This document shows positions 1-7,806 of a DNA stretch of 64,000 bases, in pieces. Under the pieces are notes generated by a model that did no database searches, had not been told where the DNA came from, and was given only the letters and a program-made list of their open reading frames with translations. The stretch is taken from positions 744,001 to 808,000 of the forward strand of contig NZ_CP012590.1 of assembly GCF_001278845.1 (NCBI RefSeq), in the 5' to 3' direction. Numbering within the stretch: the first letter of the stretch is position 1; each line of letters starts with the position of its first letter. The position numbers were made by a program, and so were the translations under genes. The stretch comes from Actinomyces sp. oral taxon 414 (GTDB lineage: Bacteria; Actinomycetota; Actinomycetes; Actinomycetales; Actinomycetaceae).

Positions 1-904
1 GCCCTGCGGCCCGGTCAGGGAGATGCGGCGGGGCCACTGCACGTCGTCCAGGCTCAGGGCCAGGCCGTCGGAGGCGATCGAGGAGGGGGCGGCGCCCCGC
101 GAGGTCTTGGAGTGCAGGCACACGACCTCCAGGTCCGTGGCCCGCCCGTCCGGCAGGGTCTCGTACTTCCAGGACGACGACGCCGTGCGAGTCCGCCCCC
201 GAGTCCAGCAGGCGGCCGGTGGCCCGCACCCGCGCGGGCTCGCCGAACAGGTGGACGGCCATGGACACGGGGTAGACCCCCAGGTCCATGAGGCTGCCCC
301 CGCCGGCCGCCGGGTCGAAGGCGGGCGGCAGGCCCCCGGCCCGGTAGGCGGTCATACGGCTGGAGAACTGCTCCTTGACCAGCAGGGCGCGGTGGGGGCC
401 CGGGCCGTCGTCGAGCAGGGCGGGCAGGGCCTCGCGCACGACCCGCGCACCCGGCTCGAAGGCCGTCAGCCAGCCCTCCATGAGGAAGCGGTCGTTGCGC
501 CGGGCCGCGGCGATCATCTCCTCGGCCTGGTGCGGGTGCAGGGCGAAGGGCTTCTCCACCAGCACGTGGTAGCCGGCCTCCAGGGCGGCGATGGCCTGCT
601 CGGCGTGCAGGACATTGGGCGAGCCGACGTGGATCAGGTCGATCTCGGACCCGGCGCGCCGCCCGCCCTCCAGCATTTGCGCCGGCGAGGCGTAGGCGCG
701 GGCGATGGAGTGGGCGGCGGCGAAGGCCTTGGCGCGCTCGAGGTGGGCGGAGGCGACGGCCACGACCTCGGCCCCGGGCACGGCGGCGACGGCCTCCATC
801 ATCCAGCGGGCGATGAAGCCGGCGCCGATCAGGCCGATTCTGACAGGGGGCGCGGCAGAGGCGGCGGAAGGCTCGACGGCGGGCGCGGCGGCGGGCGTGC
901 TCAT
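1..904 (-). pseudogene. Gfo/Idh/MocA-family oxidoreductase, truncated at window edge, probable frameshift
   Basis: This reads leftward from ATG at 904 and runs off the window. The N-terminus has a Rossmann dinucleotide motif (RIGLIGAGFIARWM), then SPNVLHAEQAIAALEAG and HVLVEKPFA, the family's nucleotide-binding and catalytic-lysine (EKP) signatures, so it is an NAD(P)-dependent sugar or cyclitol type dehydrogenase of unknown substrate. Upstream of about position 200 the frame is normal. Left of that the same frame becomes rich in Pro/Arg/Gly with many A/T third positions, while the neighbouring frame reads WKYETLPDGRATDLEVV and HSKTSRGAAPSSIASDG with almost pure G/C third positions. A one-base change, perhaps in the C5 run at 196-200, explains this. 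It may be a real lesion or an assembly error. The gene is divergent from the PHP gene. Confidence 0.8.
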
Positions 905-930
905 GGCCGCCATCCTCCCACGGCGCCCCC

Positions 931-936
931 TACACT
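931..936 (+). promoter_or_regulatory. -10 hexamer of the PHP gene (leaderless type)
   Basis: TACACT lies 7 nt before the GTG at 944, leaving no room for a ribosome binding site. This predicts transcription starting at or next to the start codon. No clear -35 is visible. Confidence 0.5.
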
Positions 937-943
937 GGCGGGC

Positions 944-1789
944 GTGCGCATCGATCCCCACACCCATTCGGCCTGCTCGGACGGCACCGACTCGCCCGCC
1001 GACCTCATGGCCGCCGCCGCGAGGGCCGGCCTCGACGTCGTCGGGCTGACCGACCACGACACGACCGCCGGGTGGGCCGAGGCCGCGGCGGCCGTGGCCG
1101 ACACCGGCGTCGCCCTGCTGCGCGGGGCCGAGATCTCCTGCTCCGACGACGGCGTGACCCTCCACCTGCTCGCCTACCTGTTCGACCCCGACGACGCCGC
1201 CCTGACGGCCGCCCTGGAGGAGGTGCGGACCTCGCGGGCCGGGCGCGGTGAGCGCATGGTCGAGCGCCTGGCCGCCGACTACCCCATCACCTGGAGCGAC
1301 GTGGCGGCGCGCGCCGCCGGCGCCGAGACCATCGGCCGGCCCCATATCGCCGACGCCCTCGTGGCGGCCGGCTGCTTCCCCGACCGCGCCGCCGCCTTCG
1401 CCGGCCCCCTGGCGACCTCCAGCCCCTACTACGTGCGCCACCGGGCCCTGGACCCCGTGGAGGCCTGTCGGCTCGTGCGCGCCGCCGGGGGCGTGCCCGT
1501 GGCGGCCCACCCGCGGGCGGCCTCCCGCCAGCGGCGCCTCGTGCCCGACGAGACCTTCGCGCGCATGGCCGAGGCCGGTCTGGCCGCCCTGGAGGTCGAC
1601 CACCGCGACCACGGACCCGTCCAGCGCGAGCAGGCCCGGCGCCTGGCCCTGAGCCTGGGCCTGGGGTGCTCGGGCTCCTCGGACTACCACGGCGCCGGCA
1701 AACCCAACCGCCTGGGGGAGAACCTCATGCCCCCCGAGCTGCTGGAGCGGATCGTGGCCGAGGGGGTCCTGCCGCTGGTGACGCCGTAG
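944..1789 (+). CDS. PHP-domain metal-dependent phosphoesterase
   Basis: 281 aa. The protein begins VRIDPHTHSACSDG, the first PHP metal-binding motif (HxH), followed by GLTDHDTTAGW, GRPHIADAL, AHPR and GCSGSSDYHG, which supply the remaining His/Asp ligands. Such stand-alone PHP proteins hydrolyse small phosphates (for example nucleoside bisphosphates or 5' ends of short RNA), but the substrate here is unknown. GTG at 944 is chosen because HTH starts at once after it and a -10 box lies 7 nt upstream; the frame stays open further upstream only as antisense of the oxidoreductase. It is followed by a MarC gene, a neighbourhood I recall from other actinobacteria. Confidence 0.88.
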   Translation: MRIDPHTHSACSDGTDSPADLMAAAARAGLDVVGLTDHDTTAGWAEAAAAVADTGVALLRGAEISCSDDGVTLHLLAYLFDPDDAALTAALEEVRTSRAGRGERMVERLAADYPITWSDVAARAAGAETIGRPHIADALVAAGCFPDRAAAFAGPLATSSPYYVRHRALDPVEACRLVRAAGGVPVAAHPRAASRQRRLVPDETFARMAEAGLAALEVDHRDHGPVQREQARRLALSLGLGCSGSSDYHGAGKPNRLGENLMPPELLERIVAEGVLPLVTP

Positions 1790-1840
1790 CCGCCGCAGCC
1801 GCCTCCGACCAGCCCGCCTCCGACCCCGACCCGATCCCCG

Positions 1841-2470
1841 ATGCTCGACTCCGTCTTCGACCCCACCCTCTTCGCCACGGCCTTCACCACGGTCCTGGTC
1901 ATCCAGGACCCGCTGGGGGCGATCCCCATCTTCCTGTCGCTCACCAGCCGGCAGACGGACCGCGAGCGCCGGTCCTCGGCGCGCCAGGCCACGCTGGTGT
2001 CCTTCGCGGTCATCTTCGTCTTCGCGGTCTTCGGCCGCTACATCCTCAAGTTCCTGGGCATTACGGTGCCGGCCCTCCAGATCTCGGGGGGCCTGCTGCT
2101 GCTGCTGGTGGCCCTGGAGCTGCTGACCGACAGGGCCGACGAGAGTCCGGACCCGGACGCGGTCACCGCCAATGCCGCCCTGGTGCCCCTGGGGACCCCG
2201 CTCCTGGCCGGCCCGGGCGCCATTGTCGCGGCCATGGTGGCCGTGGAGTCCGCGGCGACGCCGGTCGTGGGCTGGGTGAGCGTGGTCCTGGCGCTGCTGG
2301 CCACGCATGTGGTCATCTGGCTCGCGCTGCGCTTCTCCCTGACCCTGCACCGGGTCCTGGGGGATTCGGCGATCCGCGTGCTCACCCGCATCCTCGGGCT
2401 GCTGCTGGCGGCCATCGCCGTGCAGATGATCGCCGACGGCGTCCTGGCCTACATCGCCGTCCTGCTCTGA
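1841..2470 (+). CDS. MarC-family integral membrane protein
   Basis: 209 aa, the usual size for this family (UPF0056). It contains about six hydrophobic helices, with typical motifs QDPLGAIPIFLSLT near the N-terminus and PLGTPLLAGPGAI in the middle. The transported substrate of the family is not established; the old link to multiple antibiotic resistance was withdrawn. It lies 51 nt after the PHP gene in the same direction and may be cotranscribed. It ends 58 nt from the convergent helicase gene. Confidence 0.9.
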   Translation: MLDSVFDPTLFATAFTTVLVIQDPLGAIPIFLSLTSRQTDRERRSSARQATLVSFAVIFVFAVFGRYILKFLGITVPALQISGGLLLLLVALELLTDRADESPDPDAVTANAALVPLGTPLLAGPGAIVAAMVAVESAATPVVGWVSVVLALLATHVVIWLALRFSLTLHRVLGDSAIRVLTRILGLLLAAIAVQMIADGVLAYIAVLL

Positions 2471-2528
2471 GGCGGCCCCGCCGCGCCCCGCGTCCCGCCC
2501 CGTCGCGCCCCGGGCCGGGCCGGGCTTT

Positions 2529-4139
2529 TCAGTCTTCGTCGTCGCGGGGCGCGACGGGCCTGCCGCCGCGGGTGCGCTTGCGGGTACGGGTGCGGGTGCG
2601 CCGGGTCCCGTCCCCGGCCGTCGCCCGGCCGCGGCGCTCGCGCCCCGCGTCGGCGGCCCGTTCGACGCGTCCGCCCCGCCGGCCGCGTTCGCCCCGGGCG
2701 CGGCCGCGCTCGCGGCGGCCGGTCTCGCCCAGGTCCTCGATCTCCTCGGCGTCCAGGCCCGCCAGGGTCCGCTGGGAGCGCGGCAGGGTGCCGGTCACGC
2801 CCCGGGGGATGTTCAGGTCGGCGAAGAGGTGGTCGCTGGTGTGGTAGGTCTCCACCGGTTCCTCAATGGGCAGGCCCAGGGCCTTGGCAATGAGGCGCCA
2901 GCGGGGCACGTCGTCCCAGTCGACGAAGGTGATGGCGGTGCCCGAGTGCCCGGCGCGTCCGGTGCGGCCGATGCGGTGGACGTAGATCTTCTCGTCTTCG
3001 GGGCACTGGTAGTTGATGACGTGGGTGACGTCGTCGACGTCAATGCCGCGGGCGGCCACGTCGGTGGCCACGAGCACGTCGACCTTGCCCTTGCGGAAGG
3101 CCCGCAGCGCCTGTTCGCGGGCGCCCTGGCCGAGGTCGCCGTGGAGGGCGGCGGTGGCGAAGCCGCGGGCGGCCAGGTCCTCGGCCACGCGCGCGCAGGT
3201 GCGCTTGGTGCGCGCGAAGATAATGGTGCGGCCCCGTCCGGAGGCCTGGAGTATGCGGGCCAGGACCTCGACCTTGTTCAGGGCGTGGGTGCGGTAGACG
3301 ACCTGCCGGGTGGTTTTGACGGTCATGCCCTCGTCGCCGGGGTCCTGGGCGCGGATGTGGGTCGGCTTGGTCATGTACCGGCGCGCCAGGGCGACGACGG
3401 CGCCGGGCATGGTGGCGCTGAAGAGCATGGTCTGGCGGTCGGGGCGGGTGCGGGAGAGGATCTTCTCCACGTCCGGCAGGAAGCCCAGGTCGAGCATTTC
3501 GTCGGCCTCGTCCAGGACGACGGTGGTCACGTGGGTCAGGTCCAGGAGCCGTCGGTCCATGAGGTCGATGAGGCGCCCCGGCGTGCCGACGACGATCTCC
3601 GCGCCCCGCTCCAGGGCCTCTATCTGCGGCTCGTAGGCGCGCCCGCCGTAGACCTGGACGATGCGCACGGTGCGTTCGGAGGCGGCCTGGGCGAGTTCGC
3701 CGGCGACCTGTTTGGCCAGTTCGCGGGTGGGCAGGACCACTAGGGCCTGCGGGCTGCCGGCGGCGGGGTCGGTGTCCCAGCCCTCCTCGCCGGGCCCCAG
3801 GGTGTCCATGAGCAGCGGGATGCCGAAGCCCAGGGTCTTGCCGGTGCCGGTCTTGGCCTGGCCGATAATGTCCAGGCCCTCCAGTGCCACGGGCAGGGTG
3901 AGGGCCTGGATGGGGAAGGGGCGGGTGATGCCCTTGGCGGCCAGTGCCCGGCAGATCTCGGGTTCGACGCCGTAGTCGGCGAAGGTCCTGTCGGTCAGAT
4001 CGGCGGCGCCCTCGTCGGTGATGTCGGGGGTGGCCTCGTCCAGGACGGGGGCGTGGGCGCCGGCGGTCCGGATGACGCCCGAGCTCGGCGAGTCGGCCTC
4101 GGCGGCGGGGTGTGTTGCGGGGGGTTTGTCGTCGGTCAC
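2529..4139 (-). CDS. DEAD-box ATP-dependent RNA helicase
   Basis: 536 aa. Helicase motifs run in order: Q motif region (FPIQALTLPVA, about residues 75-86), Walker A AKTGTGKT (95-102), PTRELAKQ, LDEADEMLDLGF, SAT, then the C-terminal RecA domain with VATDVAARGIDV and HRIGRTGRAG. From about residue 460 the tail is strongly basic, rich in Arg/Gly and probably disordered, as in RhlE/CshA-type cold-shock or degradosome helicases that bind RNA through such tails. It likely unwinds structured mRNA or rRNA. In Mycobacterium the equivalent gene (rhlE) sits near a ferritin-like protein, DUF3107 and adnAB, as here. Confidence 0.95.
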   Translation of the reverse strand: MTDDKPPATHPAAEADSPSSGVIRTAGAHAPVLDEATPDITDEGAADLTDRTFADYGVEPEICRALAAKGITRPFPIQALTLPVALEGLDIIGQAKTGTGKTLGFGIPLLMDTLGPGEEGWDTDPAAGSPQALVVLPTRELAKQVAGELAQAASERTVRIVQVYGGRAYEPQIEALERGAEIVVGTPGRLIDLMDRRLLDLTHVTTVVLDEADEMLDLGFLPDVEKILSRTRPDRQTMLFSATMPGAVVALARRYMTKPTHIRAQDPGDEGMTVKTTRQVVYRTHALNKVEVLARILQASGRGRTIIFARTKRTCARVAEDLAARGFATAALHGDLGQGAREQALRAFRKGKVDVLVATDVAARGIDVDDVTHVINYQCPEDEKIYVHRIGRTGRAGHSGTAITFVDWDDVPRWRLIAKALGLPIEEPVETYHTSDHLFADLNIPRGVTGTLPRSQRTLAGLDAEEIEDLGETGRRERGRARGERGRRGGRVERAADAGRERRGRATAGDGTRRTRTRTRKRTRGGRPVAPRDDED

Positions 4140-4443
4140 GGGCTTCCTTACGGTCGGGGACCGCGGGCGCGGGCGGGCGCGGTGCCGGACTGCCGGCGCT
4201 GCGGGGCGCCGCCCGGCCCGAGGGCCGGGCGCGGGCGCGACGCGGTCACGGGTGGCAGCCGATCGTGAATCGTGCGCCGGGTCGACCGGCGGGCGTGCCT
4301 GCTGGACGACCGGGCAGCCGTGGTCGGGCTCAGGGTAGCGCCCTCCGGCGGGTCGTGGCCCGGTTGGTGGCGGGCCGCACAGATTACGACGTGGGCGGGG
4401 TCACTGCGGCGCGATCGTCGGGCGCGCGCCCTAGGCTTGGGCC
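4140..4443. other. Intergenic region between divergent helicase and ferritin-like genes
   Basis: About 300 nt with no supportable gene; open frames here have no recognisable protein features. It should hold the promoter of the helicase (leftward) and of the gene at 4444. Only the -10 box at 4432 is convincing. Confidence 0.5.
4432..4437 (+). promoter_or_regulatory. -10 hexamer, leaderless type
   Basis: TAGGCT followed by TGGGCC and then ATG at 4444, a 6-nt gap. No ribosome binding site precedes the ATG, so the mRNA is predicted to be leaderless. Confidence 0.5.
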
Positions 4444-5115
4444 ATGACTCCTCCTGCTGCGGCGACCGTCCCCGGTAGCGGTGACGCGCCCCCCGTCCTG
4501 TCCGAGCACGAGCGCAGCGTCCTGGGCGTCGTCGTCTACTCCTGCACGGTGTCCTCGATCCGTCACGCCAAGGACGCCGACAGGGCCCCGTCCATGGCCG
4601 AGCGCGGGCAGATGCTGCGGATGAGCGCCGAGCGGGTGGCCGCCCTCGATGGGCTGGGGGCGCTGGCGGCCGCGGCGGGCGCCGACGCCGACGCGGCCGC
4701 CGAGCCCTTCATGGGGGCGCTGGGCGACTTCGACCAGCGGCTGCGCCCGTTGGACTGGGCCGAGCGGCTGCTCAAGACCCACCTGGCGCTGGGGCTGCTG
4801 GCGGACTTCTGCCAGGCGCTGGTCGCGGGCCTGTCCGAGCCGCTGCGTGGCGGGCTGGGCGGGGCCCTGGTGGAGGACCGCTTCACCCGCTTCGCGGCCG
4901 ACGCGCTCGTGCCGGGCATTGACGCCGATCCGCAGCTGGCGGGCAGACTGGGGCTGTGGGGGCGGCGCGTGGTGGGGGAGGAGATCGGCACGCTCCAGCG
5001 GATGCTCGCCTCCTTCCCGCCCCTGCTCGAGGGCGCCGCCGGCCTGGAGGACGTCCATGCGGCGCTCTCCGAGGGCGCCGTGACGCGCATGCGCAGCCTG
5101 GGGCTGCGCGACTGA
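4444..5115 (+). CDS. Ferritin-like fold protein, MiaE_2 type
   Basis: 223 aa, mostly alpha-helical and rich in Ala/Glu/Leu. It resembles the actinobacterial ferritin-like family annotated as putative tRNA-(ms2io6A)-hydroxylase-like (MiaE_2). Candidate ligands include Glu/His in the helical bundle (SEHERSVLGVV, KTHLALGLLADFCQAL, GRRVVGEEIGTLQRM). The hydroxylase activity is transferred from the family name and is not proven; a structural or oxidative-stress role is equally possible. It faces DUF3107 across a 51-nt gap containing a hairpin, and lies in the conserved helicase/ferritin-like/DUF3107 cluster. Confidence 0.8.
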   Translation: MTPPAAATVPGSGDAPPVLSEHERSVLGVVVYSCTVSSIRHAKDADRAPSMAERGQMLRMSAERVAALDGLGALAAAAGADADAAAEPFMGALGDFDQRLRPLDWAERLLKTHLALGLLADFCQALVAGLSEPLRGGLGGALVEDRFTRFAADALVPGIDADPQLAGRLGLWGRRVVGEEIGTLQRMLASFPPLLEGAAGLEDVHAALSEGAVTRMRSLGLRD

Positions 5116-5133
5116 AGCTGCGCGACTGAAAAG

Positions 5134-5165
5134 GCCCCGCCGGGGCCCGCCCGGGCCGGGCGGGG
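5134..5165. terminator. Bidirectional terminator between convergent genes
   Basis: GC-rich hairpin in the short gap between the ferritin-like gene and DUF3107, with CCCCGCC at the left pairing to GGCGGGG at the right. Four A residues precede it, which read as a U-tract for the leftward gene. Confidence 0.5.
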
Positions 5166-5166
5166 T

Positions 5167-5382
5167 TCAGATGCCGAAGCCGACACGGCGGGGGGCGGCC
5201 TCGCCGAGCTCGACGTAGGCCAGGGACCCGGCCGGCACGAAGACCCGTCGGCCCCTGTCGTCGGCGAGGGTGACGTCCTTGGTCGAGGCGCCGGCCAGGA
5301 CCTCCAGGACCTCGTCCTGGCTCGCGGAGGTCTCGAGGTTCAGCTCGCGACCGGAGTGCTTAATGCCGATGGTGACCTGCAT
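5167..5382 (-). CDS. DUF3107 family small protein
   Basis: 71 aa. It starts MQVTIGIKHSGRELNLETSASQDEVLE, typical of DUF3107 (mycobacterial TB9.4). The family is short, predicted to fold as a small alpha/beta domain, and is near-universal in actinobacteria; its function is unknown. The C-terminal segment (RRVFVPAGSLAYVELGE) is the usual conserved part. AAGGAGC upstream of the ATG is a good ribosome binding site. Confidence 0.9.
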   Translation of the reverse strand: MQVTIGIKHSGRELNLETSASQDEVLEVLAGASTKDVTLADDRGRRVFVPAGSLAYVELGEAAPRRVGFGI

Positions 5383-5559
5383 GATGCTCCTTGGGTTCGT
5401 CGTCGGGCGCGAGGGGGCGCACCCGTGCTGCGGCAGATCCTAGTGGCGTGCCGCCGCCCGGCGGTATCCTGTCGTCTCGCCGTCACCGGCACGCCCCCGC
5501 CGCCCGGCGGGGCGCCGCGAGGGCCCGGTCCGGGCCCACCGAACGAGAGGAGGTGCGCA

Positions 5560-7806
5560 ATGCGTACCATGTTCGTCCTGCGCGGGGCACCCGGCGCGGG
5601 CAAGTCGACTCTGATCCGCCGTCACCGCCTCGACGGCCTCGCCGTCGGCCTGGACGACTTCCGACGCCTGTTCTCGGCCGTCTTCACGGACCTGGACGGC
5701 GCGCCCACTCTGGCCATGACCTTCGGCGCGGAGAAGCAGGTTGTGGCGGCCTTCAAGGCCGCCGTCGCCGCCCGGATCCGCCAGGGCGCCACCCTCCTGC
5801 TCGACTGCACCAACCCCTCGCGCAAGAGCTACCGCGAATTCGCCTCGCTCGCCCGGCGCTGCGGCTACCGGGTCTACGTCGTCGACGTCCAGGGGGACCT
5901 GACCGACGCCGAACTCATCGAGCGCAATGAGACCCGCCGCGGGTCCCCGGACTATGTCGAGCCCGGAGTGGTGACGGATATCGCCGCCCGGGTCCGCGGC
6001 GGCAGCGCCTCCGTGACCGAGCCGGCCGTCTCCCTTGACGACGTGCGGCGCCTGAACACGGTGGAGGAGATGGACGCCTCCGGCTACGAGCGCCTGGTCG
6101 TGGTCGGCGACGTGCAGAGCTGCGCCGGCGCCCTGGCCGGGGTCAAGGACTTCTACGGGGGCTGGGACCCCGCCACCCTGTTCGTCTTCGTCGGCGACCT
6201 GTTCGACCGCGGCCCCGACGCCGCGGGCGTCATGGACCTCATCGCCCCGGACGGGACGGTGCCCGACAATGTCATCCTCGTCGAGGGCAACCACGACGAG
6301 CACCTGCGCATGCTCATAGGCGAGGTCCGCCCCGGCGGCTGGCCCGACACCCGCGCCTCGCTCGGCCAGATCCTGGCCGCCGGCCGCGGTCGGGGCGAGA
6401 TCGAGGCGCTCCTGGCGCGCATGGTCCCCCTGGTCGGCCTGCGCTTCGCCGGCGAGCACATTCTGATCACCCACGCCGGCCTGGACCCGGCCACCATCGA
6501 CCGCATCACCGTCGAGGGCGAGGGGGGTCGGCTCGCCTGGGACCTGACCGAGGTCCCCATGCTCCAGCTCCTGCTCGGCTCCTCCGAGCGCTCCGCCGTC
6601 TTCCAGGGGCGTTCGAGCTACGCGCGCGCCGTCGAGGAGCGCCTGTCCCACCCGCGTATCCTCCAGATCCACGGGCACCGCAACGGGGCCCGCTGTGAGG
6701 AGCCGGGGCCCGCCCTCGCCGCGCCCAATGTGTACACCCTGGAGCACCGGGTCGAGAACGGCGGGCACCTGGCCGTCCTGGAGATCGGCGCCGACGGCGC
6801 GCGCACCCTGCGCGCCTTCGAGCAGGAGCGCGTCGAGCCCGCCGGCGCCGCCGCCGACCCGACCAGCCTGGTGGCGCGCATGAGCGCCCACCCGGAGGTG
6901 CGCGTGCGCCGCGTCGAGGGGCTGCCCGGCGTGCTCGCCTGCAATTTCACCAAGCGGGCCTTCACCAAGGGCATCTGGGACGAGACCAGTTGCCGGGCCC
7001 GGGGCCTGTTCCTGCGCGAGGCCGACTCCCGGGTCGTGGCCCGCGGCTACGACAAGTTCTTCAACATCGGCCAGCCCCCCGGCCCGGCCGACCTGGAGGA
7101 GGTCGTGCGCGCCGGGGCCGGCCGGCCCCTGACCGTGCGCCGCAAGTGGAACGGCTACCTCGGCATTGTCAGCGTCATCGACGGACGGCTGCGCGTGTTC
7201 TCCAAGTCCGGCGTCACGGCCTACTCCGAGCACGCCCGCTGCCTGCTGGAGGCCCACCTGGGCGGGAGGGTCGACGAGCTCGCCGCCCTCATCGCCCGGG
7301 CCGACGCCTCGCTCACCTTCGAGGTCATTAGCCGCCGCGACCCCCACATTATCGACGAGGGCGATGACAAGGTGGTGCTGCTCGACGCCGTGCGCAACCA
7401 GGAGGACATGGAGCTGGTCGACGACCTGCGCCGGGAGGTGGCCGAGGACTTCGACTTCGTCTGCCCGCCCGTGGAGGTCCTGTCGCCGGCCGCCGACGAC
7501 GCCGCCCTGACGGCGCTGGTCTCCCGCGCCCGGCGGGCGGAGGAGGACCAGGAGGAGGGCTTCGTCATCACCTACGCGGGCGGCGCCATGACCAAGTACA
7601 AGTCCGCCTACTACCGCGAGGTCAAGGCCTTCCGCTCCCTGCTGACCCGCCACCTGGCCGGCAGTCCGGTGCGCATGGCGGGTCCCGGCTCGGACCTCAT
7701 GCGCGCCTTCCTCGACCGCGGCACCACGGAGGGCTTCATGGTCGAGGGCCTGCTGGGCCCCGTCGTGAACATCCCGGCCCTCGCCGCCTCCCTGCGGGAC
7801 GCGTGA
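5560..7806 (+). CDS. Polynucleotide kinase - metallophosphatase - RNA ligase fusion (RNA repair enzyme)
   Basis: 748 aa with three domains. Residues 1-170 form a P-loop kinase like T4 Pnk: Walker A GAPGAGKST (9-17), then LDDFRR, and a lid with ERNETRRG. Residues about 175-430 form a calcineurin-like phosphoesterase: VVGDVQS, FVGDLFDRGPDA, EGNHDEH, ITHAGLD and IHGHRNG. Residues about 445-748 form a nucleotidyl-transferase RNA ligase: ARGLFLR and ARGYDKFFNIG, motif I KWNG, motif IV EGFVITY and motif V TKYKSAYY. The RG...KFFN block ahead of motif I resembles the T4 Rnl1 class. The protein should heal and seal broken RNA (5' phosphorylation, 3' end clean-up, ligation), probably tRNA. AGAGGAGG precedes ATG 5560. 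No Hen1 methyltransferase is adjacent, unlike clostridial Pnkp. Its end overlaps adnA by 4 nt. Confidence 0.9.
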   Translation: MRTMFVLRGAPGAGKSTLIRRHRLDGLAVGLDDFRRLFSAVFTDLDGAPTLAMTFGAEKQVVAAFKAAVAARIRQGATLLLDCTNPSRKSYREFASLARRCGYRVYVVDVQGDLTDAELIERNETRRGSPDYVEPGVVTDIAARVRGGSASVTEPAVSLDDVRRLNTVEEMDASGYERLVVVGDVQSCAGALAGVKDFYGGWDPATLFVFVGDLFDRGPDAAGVMDLIAPDGTVPDNVILVEGNHDEHLRMLIGEVRPGGWPDTRASLGQILAAGRGRGEIEALLARMVPLVGLRFAGEHILITHAGLDPATIDRITVEGEGGRLAWDLTEVPMLQLLLGSSERSAVFQGRSSYARAVEERLSHPRILQIHGHRNGARCEEPGPALAAPNVYTLEHRVENGGHLAVLEIGADGARTLRAFEQERVEPAGAAADPTSLVARMSAHPEVRVRRVEGLPGVLACNFTKRAFTKGIWDETSCRARGLFLREADSRVVARGYDKFFNIGQPPGPADLEEVVRAGAGRPLTVRRKWNGYLGIVSVIDGRLRVFSKSGVTAYSEHARCLLEAHLGGRVDELAALIARADASLTFEVISRRDPHIIDEGDDKVVLLDAVRNQEDMELVDDLRREVAEDFDFVCPPVEVLSPAADDAALTALVSRARRAEEDQEEGFVITYAGGAMTKYKSAYYREVKAFRSLLTRHLAGSPVRMAGPGSDLMRAFLDRGTTEGFMVEGLLGPVVNIPALAASLRDA

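Noticed and set aside
23..943. Long open frame extending the PHP gene upstream to 23
   Set aside because: It is antisense to the oxidoreductase, rich in Gly/Arg, and the PHP HTH motif starts right after GTG 944.
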